From NCBI GenBank assembly GCA_026120185.1, contig JANUWF010002145.1, positions 1,302,001 to 1,366,000 on the forward strand: 64,000 nt of DNA, written 5' to 3'. Positions 34,503-46,462 of this stretch are shown here, one piece after another. The position numbers and the translations under genes are program-made. The notes under the pieces are model-generated. The model saw nothing but the letters and a program-made list of their open reading frames with translations, searched no databases and was not told the DNA's origin. Source of the DNA: Voacanga thouarsii (Eukaryota > Streptophyta > Magnoliopsida > Gentianales > Apocynaceae). Each line of letters starts with the position of its first letter. Position 1 is the first letter of the stretch.

Positions 34503-35134
34503 CTATGTTCGACTCTCCCTAGTTTCAACAGAGGTATCGGAGTCGTCAGAGACCGGTTCCACCAGCCACCCCACGGAACTATCGGGTCTCCCTATGTAGT
34601 TCCTCGCGAAACCAACGCTTCCACATGGCTGCCTTGACTCACCCTCTTGGCATCTCTTGGCTCTCATGGCCGTCTCATAGAACTCATCCAATGCTAATCT
34701 AACTATACCCTTAGGCGCAGGCCTCTCACTCCCCAAGTCAGATGGATCAACCAACCCCTTTCTCCTTAGCATGGCATCTACACCCAGTCCATATCGGAGT
34801 CCACACCCCTTAGGACTCCCTTCTAGCTTCCTCTTTCCCTTATCTACCCCTCCTAGAGCTGACTGCCACTGTCTCTCTCTCTCGGGGTAACCTCCATTAT
34901 CTCCTCGTCCTCTCTTTCTACCCTAACCATCTCTCCCTCGTTCTCATTGTCTCCCTCATTCCCTAGCTCATCCTCGACCTCTATCTCCATCTCAACCACC
35001 GGGTCGTCTAACACTGACCGCTTATGCTCTCTCTTTGAATCAGACGCGGGTAGATCGGCTATGGGTAGTGGAGCAGGTGGATTCCCGCAACCAGCAGGCC
35101 AGTCTCTGACAGCCGATACAACTCTTTTGACCAT
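34503..35134 (-). pseudogene. G2 small acidic ORF between PBS and gag
   Basis: Two overlapping pieces, 35134-34853 and 34772-34503, lie in different frames but read as one protein of about 200 residues if a single frameshift is assumed near a (GA)n tract at about 34866-34880. The first part has DWPAGCGNPPAPLPIADLPAS and a very acidic middle (EMEIEVEDELGNEGDNENEGE). The second has VRLALDEFYETAMRAKRCQE and GWLVEPVSDDSDTSVETRES. Landmarks and order match the G1 ORF at 25345-25666, so it is a family feature. No transmembrane segment, zinc finger or other known domain is visible. It is not the gag start, which lies further downstream. Function unknown. Confidence 0.65.
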
Positions 35135-35220
35135 CCTATAAACAAAAGATAAAAATTAGCACCAGCTCAGAATACTTAAGAAAATAGAACTCCACAAGTC
35201 AAGTAATTACCTAAACCATG

Positions 35221-35232
35221 TCTCTGATACCA
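35221..35232 (-). promoter_or_regulatory. G2 primer-binding site (initiator tRNA-Met)
   Basis: Minus-strand TGGTATCAGAGA lies two bases after the 5' LTR end TGTTACA and is complementary to plant tRNA-iMet. Confidence 0.9.
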
Positions 35233-35234
35233 CT

Positions 35235-38200
35235 TGTAACACCCCACGACTACGTACCCTAAAAGGGCGGGGATGTCGCCCCGTCCCGTAGGACAAGGGG
35301 TCTTTAGAACGAGGTATAAAATATAAAGGCAATCTCCAAAAGGATCAACTTAGATAAATAAAGAAATATTCTTATTACATCAGGCTCAACTTGGAGCAAA
35401 ACGGAATAAAATAAAATATTGTTTAGAAGCATAAGCAACAAATGTCTCCTAGAACGGATAGAGAAAAATAGCAAAAGCTTCAACTATTACATGCCCCACT
35501 GACTCAGCACAGTCTATCTCCTGAAAACATGATGTAAAATGGTGTGAGAATAAATCTCAGTAAGTCCTGTGTGTGCACATGGTGTTTTGAATAGTACGTG
35601 TATGCAAAGTGTAAAACATTTGTAGAAATAATTTGGCAAATCATAAACAATCTCTTTTCGCAAGGAGTGGGCTTTTCTCATTGTCACACTTTGTACGAAA
35701 TAAATCCTCCACTCGGATAAAAGTCATGTCACCACACGTTGGGCTCCATGAGAACAAATTGGCCAAGGCACCACACTTTGTACACCTTGTCCGGACCAGA
35801 TTACCACACGTTGGGCATTCTGATCAAGGTGAGTGTACAGCCCACCGGGTGAGATACTCCTCCCTCTCGGCACCCAACAAAACCATCCGGGTGTCCAAGC
35901 CGGGAATATAAATAATACCTTTCAGGTATAATGCTAGCTTGGACTGGCCTGACCAACCAACACTGTCGCCTTTTCAAGCAAAGTTCATCTTCTGGAGGTG
36001 GCCTCCTGCCAGAAGACTTACGCTAGCCCTCTAAGACTAGTATTGTTAGCCTACCCTTATTGAGTACTCAACGAACATATTCGTCAATTCCTGGTTCAAA
36101 ATATTTCCAAACATTGGCTTTGTAAAACGTGGTTTTCTTTAAAAGAGATTTCTAAAAATTTAAGGAAAAGAATAGTTTTCTTGCTAAAAATCGTTAGTTT
36201 GACAAAACCGTGTAAAGAATAAATATCCACGTTTACAACCCAAGCAAACACGGTTTAACAATAGCTTTACAAAGCTTCGCAACATGGACTCGCCATCACA
36301 ACCTTTAACAAAACAGTTTATAAAAGGACTTACCATCACAACATTTAATAAAAGAGTTTATGCAAGGACTTACTTGATATGCCTCAGATAAATGCGATAA
36401 ATTCACAGCTGGCATTCCTCAATTATCCTCCTGATCTAAACCATATAATATCATGATCAGGGTCTCAATTAATTCAAACATGCTCTAATCCCATTTATTT
36501 TCATAACAATTCGCAATCTCCTATTTAATTCTAGGTAAACTATTCAATCCCCAAAGATTATATACTACGACCACATGTTTATCTCGCTAATAAACACCAT
36601 TAAACTTTACTTTCGGCATCTAGGGAGGGTATTCCCTTACCTTGCAACTACCGGGTAATGAGGTCTCGATGCTCCTATGGTGATCGTCCCGAGTTCGCTT
36701 GAGAAGAAGAGAGAAGCTACCTCCTTTGCTTCACTTGACCGAAAATTAAGAAAGAAGAGGAAATCAGCCTCTATAGGGCGTGATTTAAGGGTAGAAGAAA
36801 GAGGAAAGAATCATTAGAGAAAACGACATCAAGAGGTTGATAGGATTTGTGTTTACCTTAAGGTGTGTTCGATTTTTGTTTGGAATAACTCTTGTGTTTT
36901 AGAAAATTTGCAGAGAGATGTTGCTAAAATTTTCGTGTAGAATGGAGAGGGTAGACGGTTGCTATGATTTAAAATTGGAGAAGATTGGTTTAGGGTTAGA
37001 TGGTGATGTTTAGATAGACTCCTAATGGCTTTAGGTTTCTTGGACAACAAAGGCGAAATTTCAGCTTGCGCGCGTCTCCTTGCTGCCGATTTTAGGGGAG
37101 TTTAATGGAGGAAAAGATTCTGCAATTTTGCTCATTTATGCTGGCAGAAATACTGCTCAAAGGAAGGGCTAAATGTGTTCAGAATTTTGGGCCAAACAAG
37201 GAAGAGTTTGAGTGAGTTTTGATGACTGAAAAATCCTGTGCAAGTGCTGTGAAAATTCTGTGCAAGTGTAGCAAGGTTTGGACTGTTTTGGCTGCTGCAC
37301 TTCTACCGAAATTTCCAGAGGAAAATTGGGGGTTTTGGGCACTGAAAATAGCTTGTTCAGCTGGGGTTTTTCAGTGAATTATGTGTGCAGAATTTCAATT
37401 GAAGTAGGAACACAAAGCTGGCCGAAAATCCTGCACAAAGCTGACCGAATTTTCTGTGTATATGCTGGACGAATTTCAGTGGTTTTGTGTGAATAAAATT
37501 CTGGTTCTGTGCAGCTAAGGTTCCCTGGATTAATGACGAATATTTAGGTGTTTTGAGCTAGGATTTACAGAGTTGGATTGTAGCTAAGAAGCTGGAATTT
37601 TTGGACAGCTTATGTTAATACAAAGCTGCCGAAATTCAGCTAGGAAAAGGAAGAAAATCCTAGTTGAATTTGGATTAAAATAAATTCTGATTTTATCAAG
37701 AATTTGGATAGGATTTCCTCTAGTCTTAGAAGAGTTTGGATTAAGCTACAAGTCCTCCAAGAAGTGGCGGCACTTGCTGGAATTTTTTTCCGGATTTATA
37801 TTTAGCTAACATTCTAGGATTAAAATCAACAAGATTTCCTACTAGGAAAATGATTCATTAATTCCACCTATCCATGGCAACATCTATCTAACTAAAATCA
37901 AGCTAATATTTTAATTACTAGCTAGGGTTTTTTCGAAAATTCTAAGGGACACAAGCTGAAAATTAAAGGTGAACTTTATTCACATCAAAGTCCTTGAATT
38001 TAGGAAATAAATATAGAGACTTATTTCCTTGGAGTAAAAATACTAAAATTTCTCTAGGATAGCTAGATTCTTTTTCGGCCAAGACAAGAAATGGTCTAAA
38101 GAAAAGAATTTCAAGAAGAGAAACTAACTTCACAAAATGTAGGATTCGAACTCGGGTCACCAAAGGAAATCACCAACCTCCCTGCTATTCCAAAACAACT

Positions 38201-38454
38201 CCAATACTAATTTTTTCTACAAGAAGTTCTTACCACCCCAATACTCATCCTTCCAAATCTTCGTCCAAACCTCCCTTATCCAAATCTTTAACAACACAAC
38301 TATTTCACATCAATTAATTTAAATGCAAGAGCAACGGAAAAATTTACATGCATCATGCAAATAAAATTATTCTAGCTACTACATAAAATGCAAGATGCTA
38401 TGCAATGCTTGACTTTTCCCCATAGTCAAAGGTGGTTTTGGGCGGGGTATTATA
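35235..38454 (-). repeat. 5' LTR of G2
   Basis: 3220 bp; sense start TATAATACCCCGCC at 38454 (G changed to A compared with the other LTR's TGTAATA) and sense end GGGGTGTTACA at 35235. It carries the same modules as the 3' LTR: a tRNA-like segment at about 38145-38215, a GAGTACTCA block at about 35975-36075 and ACGTGTGG repeats at about 35735-35820. Confidence 0.92.
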
Positions 38455-39190
38455 ACTCTGCAGTACACCGAGAAGAGAATGGTGAAGTTATCTATGTTTA
38501 GGCTGAGAGGACTTGCCCGAGCATGGTGGCAACGAGTTTAGGAGGACTGGGAGAGAGAGGACTGTGACTGGACATGGGAGAACTTTGTTGAGGCTTTCAG
38601 AGCAGAGTACATTCCACGATGGATAGCTGAGAAAAGGGAGGATGAGTTCCAAACCCTTAAGCAATGAGGTATGACCTTGGCCCAGTACGCCACTCGATTC
38701 ACTCAACTGTTCAAGTATTGCAAGTGCCTAGTGGACACTGAGCGAAAGCAGACACGACAGTTTGTGAAAAGTCTCAGGCAGGACCTAAGGAAAGCACTGG
38801 CACCATCTCCACCAATAACTTATATGGCCGTAGTAGATGCAGTGACCCGAACTGAGAACGAGGATAGGAACTGGTCGATGAATCGGCCATTCCAATCGGG
38901 TCGACCACTAATGAGACCTTTTATTAACAAGCGACCCACTAGCCCAATGTAATGGGGGGAACAAGGAAAAGTAACCAAGGATAATTCCACCAGGTCCTAT
39001 GCCAAATACGCCGCTCCTATGTGTTGGAACTGTGGGAGACGTGGTCATGTGAAAATGGATTATTAGTCAAAAAGAGCAACAAGGAGATGTTTTAATTGTG
39101 GCAATCTAAACCATCTAAGAAATAACTGCCCTAAACCATTCAGGATGGGGTAAGGAGCTTCAACCCAACCAGTTAGGGCGAACAGAGGTG
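38455..39190 (+). pseudogene. G1 gag, C-terminal part with zinc knuckles, broken
   Basis: Continuation of the gag cut at 26348. It has RMVKL, FRLRGLARAWWQ- and TWENFVEAFRAEYIPRWIAEK-like blocks, then an open stretch 38671-38952 with TLAQYATRFTQLFKYCKCLVD, RQFVKSLRQDLRKALAP and the NRPFQSGRP linker. Two CCHC knuckles follow: CWNCGRRGHVKMDY, whose last Cys is Tyr, and CFNCGNLNHLRNNC, intact. Stop codons interrupt between blocks. Confidence 0.88.
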
Positions 39191-39252
39191 CACCCACTGG
39201 GACGATTGGAGAAGGAGGTTAAAAACCTTAAGTAAAAGCGAAGGTCTTCGTT

Positions 39253-39669
39253 TTGAACCGAGAAGAGGTTGGGGTTGATGCAGCAGTGGTGGAAGGTACG
39301 CTTTCTTTACAAGGTCAATCTATTTCTATTTTGATAGACCTTGGCTCGACTCATTCATATGTGAACGATAAATGTGCATGCCATTTGGGTTGGGACGGGG
39401 TAGAATTGCCTGATACCATGCTAGTAGGTACTCTCTTGGGGAGGCAGAGAGATGTGAGTATGGTAGTGCAAGTGTGTGATATTATAGTTGGGAAGGAGAT
39501 TTTGAAGGCGAACCTCATAATCCTACCTATCGATGACTACAATCTAATTCTGGGTATGGATTGGTTAGCAAAACATGGAGCCAAAGTAGATTGTAAGATA
39601 AAGACGATGCAGTTCATTAGACCTAGATGTGATGTATTTGAGCAAAACATGGAGCAATGTTATTTGTAA
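39253..39669 (+). pseudogene. G1 aspartic protease segment
   Basis: An open stretch with SILIDLGSTHSYVNDKCACHLGWDG and [38 protein letters not shown], typical of the chromoviral retropepsin. The active-site loop reads LIDLGST where G2 has LIDPGST. About 130 codons present in G2 between protease and RT are missing: the frame jumps at about 39640-39655 from the protease end directly to MLFVKKKDG of RT. Confidence 0.88.
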
Positions 39670-40512
39670 AGAAAAAAGATGGGATGCTGAGGTTGTGTAT
39701 AGACTATAGATGGTTGAACAACCTTACATTCAAGAACAAGTACCCTTTGCCTCTAATTGATGAGTTGTTCGATCAGTTGCAAAGTTCTTGTTACTTTTTC
39801 AAAGATAGATCTCCAGCAAGGCTATTATCAAGTACAGATTAAGGAGGAGGACATATCCAAAATAACCTTTGACACTATGTATGGACACTACAAATTTGTA
39901 CTAATGCCGTTTAGAGTAACCAATGTACCTATTGTTTTTATGGATCAAATGCATAGAGTTTTCCAGCTGTGCTTGGATAAGTTTGTAGTGGTGTTTATAG
40001 ACAATATTTTGATCTATTCTAAAAGTCTCTAAGAGCCTGCTGAGCATTTGAAGTTGGTGCTGGAGAAGTTGAGAAAGCATAAGCTCTATGCTAAGTTTAG
40101 CAAATGTGATTTTTTATTAGATTCAGTGGCATTTCTTGGCCATATGATATTTAAAGATGGAATCAAGATAGATCCAGAAAAAGTTGAAGTTATATCTAAT
40201 TGGAAAAAATCGAAGAGTGTAACTGAGATTCTGAGTTTTCTTGGATTGTCCCGATACTACAGTTGATTTATCAAGAACTTCTCTACTCTGATGACTCGAT
40301 TGCTTAAGAAGGATGTGATGTATGTCTAGAGTGATAAGTGCAAAACAAGAGCTTAAGAGAAGATTGATGACCACACTGGTATTGAGTTTATCTGAGGAAG
40401 GTAAACCCTATTCCTTGTACACGGACGCCTCTAAGGAAGGACTAGGGGCAGTATTGATGCAAGATAGGAAAGTTATCGTTTTCATACCTAGAGAAAGCTG
40501 AAGCTGCATAAA
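39657..40512 (+). pseudogene. G1 reverse transcriptase and start of RNase H, broken
   Basis: Three overlapping frames carry [64 protein letters not shown] and [12 protein letters not shown], then FLGHMIFKDGIKIDPEKVE. The catalytic FIDD of G2 is FIDN here, so one metal-binding Asp is lost. RNase H begins with a [22 protein letters not shown] block near 40410-40465 and breaks off at RKLKLHKV, where the 19.2-kb cluster is inserted. Confidence 0.9.
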
Positions 40513-40517
40513 GTTAA

Positions 40518-41080
40518 TGATAGGGGCTAAAATCACCATTATTTTTCTAGTTATTTGAGGTTATTTTGATATACAGTTGTTGTAATAACTAGACATATTT
40601 CTTCCTATTTGACATTTTACATGTAAAAAGTATTTTTTGATAAATTTGTGCAAATTTAAATTGATTTCCAGCTGAAAGTGAACAATTTCAGAATGTACCT
40701 GACGCCAAGCCCAGCCAAAGGACCAGGCACCAGGTCTATTCTGGTCCAGCAGAGAAATTCAAGCAGCTTTCAGGACAAAACCAGAATAGATCTGGTGCCA
40801 GGTCTAGCAAATGCACCTAGGGCCGAGTCTATTCTGTCTACAGACCAAAAATAAAGCAAAACTCCGGAGAAAGAATAATGTGTATCGGCACTAGGTGGGT
40901 CGAAGGTACTCGGTGCCAAGTACGCTCTAGAAGGTGAATATTTTGCGCACATATTTGGAAATTCTCTAATGATTTTGGTATTTTCAAAGTCTTACTCGGC
41001 CATGACTTCCTAAGCCACGAATTTAAGCATCTAAGGGGCCTATAAAAGCATAAGAAAACACAAGAAAAGAGAGATTTTGT
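40518..41080 (+). repeat. Family N LTR, 5' part (plus)
   Basis: Matches the first about 560 bp of the LTR at 58189: TGATAGGGGC start, GCC-rich palindrome cluster, TATA box TATAAAAG at 41041-41048. It breaks off shortly after the TATA box and meets an inverted LTR piece. Confidence 0.85.
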
Positions 41081-41487
41081 GCACAGAATATTTTCCTTGT
41101 AAGTGTACTTGGCGCTGGGTACTTTCGACCCACCTGATGCCAGGTGCACTTTGTTCTTCCCCTATTTTTGCTATGTTTTTGGTCTATTGTCATCGGCAGA
41201 CACTTGCCAGACTTGGCGCTAGGTCTGTTCTGGTTTTGTCCTGAAAGCTACTTGAATTTCTCCACTGGACCTGAATGGACCTGGCGCCAGGTCCCTTGGT
41301 TAGGCCTGGCTCCAGGTACATACTGGATTTGTTCATTTTCTGTTCAAAATCAACTTAAATCTGTAGAAATTTTTCAAAAATACTTTTTACAAGTAAAATG
41401 TCAAATAGGAATGAATGTGCCTAGTTATTACAACAAAAGTATCTCAAACACAACTACTAAATAACAATGATTTTAGCCTCTATTACA
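41081..41487 (-). repeat. Inverted family N LTR, 5' part (minus)
   Basis: Reverse complement of the first about 410 bp of a family N LTR; sense start TGTAATAGAGGC at 41487. With the preceding plus-strand piece it forms a long imperfect inverted repeat. It contains ACCTGGCGCCAGGT-type palindromes (for example near 41279-41292). Confidence 0.85.
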
Positions 41488-42941
41488 TAAATGCGTGTTT
41501 TTTAGTGTAGAAAATATTACCAACAAATTGCATCATCAATCAAGCTTTAATTAAAATGCCAACCACTAAAACCACACATACGGGCAAGTATACCCATTGT
41601 ATAGTATAAGGAATAGCAAGTATCGAATCCATAAGAACTTAGGTTCCCACCTTACTTGACCTAAATCTTTATTGTTTAGCCTATAAAATAAGAAGAGACT
41701 AAAAAGAAAAATAAATATAGATAAAAATAAGTATAGCTCAAGGATACAATTTTATGTAACTAGAAAATTATCTTCAAAATACAACATTGAATTACTTAGC
41801 ATTCATCACAATCAATTGTCGTCTTGGCATCATGAAGGAATATAAAGATAAATTCCACTTCGTTTGGCAATTCATGGAATCATTATATTTTTACAAGATT
41901 TGTCAATCAAGCCATCCTAACTAAAATATGCATGAATCTCAATTCCTTAAAAACATAAAATTAGCTAATGACCCTTTGTCAAGGCGAAACCAACTAATCT
42001 TTGATGACTTAGTCCTAAAATCCTAACTTCGTCGTTCAAATCCATTAAGATTTAACAAATATGAAATCAATGCAATGAAACTCCTAACATCGTTTTGTCT
42101 AAGTCAATTAGAAGAAATCGCATCAATAACCAATAATAACAAATAATCAAACACCAAAGATAACTATAGATGGATAAAAAATTCTAATTAACTAAAAATC
42201 ATAATCTCCAAAATAATATCTAATTACAATCAAAACATTAAGTACATCATTGTTAAAGAAAAGTAAACAAAGGATAAAAGATCAAACTCATAGACAAGCC
42301 TTTTTTCTTCTCTTGAAAACCCCCTTTGAACAATGCTCTTTTGAGTGGTGATTGAGTAGCTAACTTAGATCCTTTAAATCACCCTATCTCTTGCGTTTTC
42401 TTGTGATTTTATAGGCCTCTTAGATACTAAATTCATGGCTTAGGAAGTCTTGGCTGATTAGGATTCGAAAAATACCAAAATCATTGAAATATTCTTAATT
42501 TCGTGCACAGAATATTCGCCTTCCAAAGTGTACCTGACGCCGAGTACCTTCAACCCATCTAGTGCCAGGTGCACTCTGTTCTTCCCTTGTTTTGCTCTAC
42601 TTTTGGTCTGTTCTCATCGGCAGACAAAATGGACTCGGCGCCAGGTACATTTGCCAGACCTAGCGCCAAATCTTTCTGGTTTTGTCTTGAAAGCTATTTA
42701 AATTTCTCTGCTGGACCAGAATGGACCCGATGCCTAGTCTTTTGGCTGGGCCTAGCATCAGGTACATTCTAGAATTGTTCACTTTCTGCTCGAAATCAAC
42801 TTAAATCTGCACAAATTTTTCAAAAACACTTTTTACAAGTAAAATATCAAATAAGAAGGAATATGCGTAGTTATTACAACAAAAGTATCTCAAAACAGCC
42901 TCAAATAACTAGTAAAATAATGATGATTTTAGCCCCTATCA
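41488..42941 (-). repeat. 3' LTR of family N copy B
   Basis: Sense start TGATAGGGGC at 42941 follows the polypurine tract AAGTGTGGGGGTATG, and sense end near 41488 (ACGCATT). About 1.45 kb. TATA box on the minus strand at about 42406-42413; palindromic GGCGCCAGG motif near 42635. Confidence 0.85.
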
Positions 42942-44595
42942 CATACCCCCACACTTGAACATTTGCTTGTCCTCGAGCAAATAAGAATTAGAACACTAAG
43001 CATTTTAACAAGACAAAACAAGTTAGCAAGTTTTTCCCTAGAAAATTCATCCATACTGAAGACATAACCTACTTCAAACCTTAAACACAAACTTGTCATT
43101 CATTCAACCCTTTTAAAACCTTGCAAACTCATGTATTAAATCAAACAATCCCAAGGCCATCAAAGTTAAGTTAAACAAGCTTATATCTAGTACAAGAAAA
43201 TCATCCTACTCCTCAAGAAAAAATATAGATAACATAAATCATACAAGTCAAGCCGTTTAACCAATTCAAGCATTATAAACTCAAATTTACACAACTTAAG
43301 TTAGTAAAATAAAGAAACACTCCACTCTTCTTCTTTTTTTTTCTATAATTTTGGAATTGATAGCCTCAAGTGCATGGATTTCTTTTCATACACCATATTG
43401 GCCCCCTTTTAGGCATAATTTTTTCCTCTATTTTCTCTTTCTTGCCTTTTTTTTTTTTTTCTTTCCTTACCTTCTTGCCTTTGGGATAGCCTGAAGAGAG
43501 TATGATGCTTCTTTTCTTCTCTTCCACTCACCTTATTGACCTTCCTTTCAACAAAAGGTCTCTCTCTTTTTTTTTTTTTTTTCTCAACAAATGAAAGCAA
43601 TTTTTTCAACTCACATTCTTTCCTTTTCACTCAAAAATTTTTTTATTTCAATTCCTCACATTCCTTATTCACAACTCAAATTCAAGAAAATGTTAAATCT
43701 ATAATACAAGAATTAATCAACAACTCTTTCCATAGTTCATCATATCATCTACATTTAAACTTGAAGAATAAAACAAAACTCAACTACCAAATATAACCAA
43801 GGTTAACTTAAATTCTCAAGACTTAGCAAAATCCAACTTAATACACAAGTTTACTCTTTAATAAAAATCAAATCATAATGAATGACAAATCCTTATCCAA
43901 AATTAGTAAGAAAATCATAACTCCATTATAGGCAAATAAGCTCAATTTAGCTCCAAAATTTCCACACTTTAAAATTGTCAATTTTCCAACAAAATTGTTT
44001 GGTACCAAGAAAACACCAAGATCATTGATAAAAACTTGGACAAAGAATATTACTAAACCACTCTCCCATACTTAAACTAGACAATGTCCTCATTGGCCCA
44101 AAATTAACATAAGAAAGCATTTCCAAAAAGACCAAAAAAATGATAACGGAGGAATAGAAAGTTAAGCAATACTTCCGAAGTGTAATAATGGTCCAATAGA
44201 TATCAAAACTAGAAATAGGGAGAAGGGCTCATTCAAGAAGACGTTATTCAACCCTACAAAAGAAAATATAAATAAAAGCACAAATAAAATAATAACAAAA
44301 TAAATACACACATAAATAAAAGAAAACAAACTAAAGAAAAATACTAAAAAAATTCTAAGAAAGGAAATAAGACACGACTCATTCCCCACACTTAAGATGG
44401 AAAATATTTTCCTTCTTATTAGGGGATAAAAGACACTTAACCACTTAAACAAAAACCAAACCCACAAGAAAGATACAAACTCTTTTCACTCATCATGCTT
44501 TCTCATCAAACCTTTGGAAAAGAAATTAAAGCTCATTGAAAAAGATAGGCATGATGAAAGTAGAAACAAGAGAAGTGTTTTTAAAAATAGAAAGC

Positions 44596-45348
44596 TCATG
44601 AAAATAATTTTTTCTCAACAAAGCAAAACATATGAACCTTATTTTCTAACATTCTTTTAGACACAAATATTTTGTCAATATATAAGTGCATATAGTCTCT
44701 AAAGGATGCATCAACATTGAATCCACTATTTTTTCGTTCAAAAGATTTGTCACAATAAAAATTTCCCTTTAAACCTAGTATTTGAGTTTTCAAAGATGGA
44801 ATAAAAAAAATCCTTACTTTTCAATGCATGGTCTACAAAAACTAAGTTACCTCCATTTGAATGTGGTGAATGTGAAATTTTGTCAACATTCTTCAAGGAC
44901 TTCTTAGGATGTAGCATTGAATGATTCAACTCCTTGAGACTTGTTAAACACCATACATCATCATGTGGACCATGGTCCTCCAAGAATAGAAAGGAACCTA
45001 AGAAATCATGTGATAAAGAGAGATTAGAATTATTAGCACATAGAAGAGAATTGAATACCTCCCTTTTCACATTGGATAATTGTTCCTCATATCCTCTCTT
45101 TTTTCCTTGGGAATTCTCTTGTTAGAGCATATGGGCCTTTATGGCATCCTTAACTAACTTGGCTAGTTATGTTCTTTGATGGCTCAGTCATTGGGATGCT
45201 TTTTTATGCCACTTAATGGACGTGTTTGTGTTGATTTGATTGAAGCTTCAAGTGACGTCTCACCAAAAGCATTAATACGAGCTTGCAACCTTGCCAACGT
45301 ACCATCATTGTAGCTCCTTTGACATTATACCCATGAATAATTGTCCAT
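44596..45348 (-). pseudogene. Family N protein of unknown function, copy B, broken
   Basis: Start ATG at 45348 (MDNYSW), parallel to copies A and C. Stops and frameshifts break the N-terminal half. Open stretches 45070-44750 and 44793-44596 carry NNSNLSLSHDFLGSF, DHGPHDDV, SLKELNHSMLH, NLVFVDHALKSKDF, KTQILGLKGNFYCDKSFE and FRDYMHLYIDKIFVSKRML. The last blocks extend the shared protein beyond the point where copy C stops. Family unknown to me. Confidence 0.6.
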
Positions 45349-45694
45349 ATTGATGCCAATCTCGTGCTTAAAGAAAAATAAAAATCAAATAAAAAATAAA
45401 AATAAAAACAAACAAAAATAATAGAAAAATAATAAAATAATAAAATAAAAGGAAAAATAAATAATAGAAAAAAAAAAAGAAAAACACATGCATTCACAAA
45501 CTAATCTAAATCTTAGTGGTATTTACAGTACAATATAAAGTAAGCTAATCAATTAAGTCATACAATATTACAAACAACAAGATAGAACACCGATTTACAT
45601 AAAAAACATATTTACATATTTACATATAGACATATGGACATAAAAACATATAAACATGGTTAAATCAATAAAAAATCAAGCTTTCTTGATATTG

Positions 45695-45714
45695 TTGCCC
45701 AGTAATGGCGTCAA
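45695..45714 (-). promoter_or_regulatory. Copy B primer-binding site, tRNA-Asp type
   Basis: Minus-strand TTGACGCCATTACTGGGCAA lies a few bases after the LTR end GCATCA. It matches the tRNA-Asp complement TGGCGCCGTTGCCGGGGA with several changes. Confidence 0.7.
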
Positions 45715-45719
45715 AAACT

Positions 45720-46462
45720 TGATGCATATTTTTTATTGTAGAAAATGTTACCAACAAATTACACCATCAATCAAGCTTTAATTAAAATGCCAACCACTAA
45801 AACCACATATACAGATAAGTATACCCATCGTATAGCACAAGAAATAGCAAGTATCAAATCTACAAGAACTTAGGCTCCCACCTTACTTTACCAAAATCTT
45901 TATTGTTTAGCCAATAAAATAAGAAGAAACTAAAAAGATAAATAAATAAAGATAAAAATAAATATAACTCAAGGATGCAATTTCATGTAACTAGATAATT
46001 ATCTTGAAAGTACAAGAATGCTTCAATTAGCATTCATCACAATCAATTGTCGTCTTGGCATCATGAAGAAATATTAAAATAAATTCCACTTCATTTGTTA
46101 ATCTATGGAATCACTATATTTTGATTCATATTAGCAGATTTGTCAATCAAGCTAACATAACCAAAACATGCATTAAGCTCATCACTATATTTTGATTCAT
46201 ATTAGCAGATTTGTCATTCAAGCTAACATAACCAAAATATGCATTAAGCTCATCACTATATTTTGATTCAATTAGCAGATTTGTCAATCAAGCCATCCTA
46301 ACCAAAATATGAAATATGCATGAATCTCAATTCTTTAAAAACATCAAATTAACTAATGACCTTTTGTCAAGGTGAAATCAACTTGATCTTTGATCAATTA
46401 GTTCTATAATCTTAACTTCACCATTCAAATCCATTAAGATTTAACAAATATGAAATCAATGT
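45720..46462 (-). repeat. 5' LTR of copy B, 3' half, with tripled 71-bp unit
   Basis: Begins on the plus strand with TGATGC (sense LTR end GCATCA). It contains three tandem copies of a 71-bp unit starting at about 46111, 46182 and 46253. Interrupted at 46462 by a solo LTR, it continues at 50818. Confidence 0.85.

Larger units (their letters stand above)
26349..38454 (-). mobile_element. Tekay-type Ty3/gypsy chromovirus G2, complete insertion, 12.1 kb
   Basis: A complete minus-strand LTR retrotransposon: 5' LTR 35235-38454, PBS, small acidic ORF, gag, pol, C-terminal chromodomain-like tail, polypurine tract, 3' LTR 26349-29572. Flanking 5-bp duplications are ACTAT (26344-26348) and ACTCT (38455-38459), one mismatch. 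It lies inside the gag of G1 and splits it. The LTRs differ by about 2% in a 300-bp sample read by eye, so it is much younger than G1. Several nonsense mutations make it defective. Confidence 0.93.
42942..45719 (-). mobile_element. Internal region of family N copy B
   Basis: Between two minus-oriented LTRs. It has the T-rich leader, the shared ORF, and three polypurine tracts on the minus strand (near 44381, 44060 and 42942). No gag or pol. A purine-rich block near 43400-43620 (minus) gives only low-complexity Lys/Glu-rich ORFs. Confidence 0.8.
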
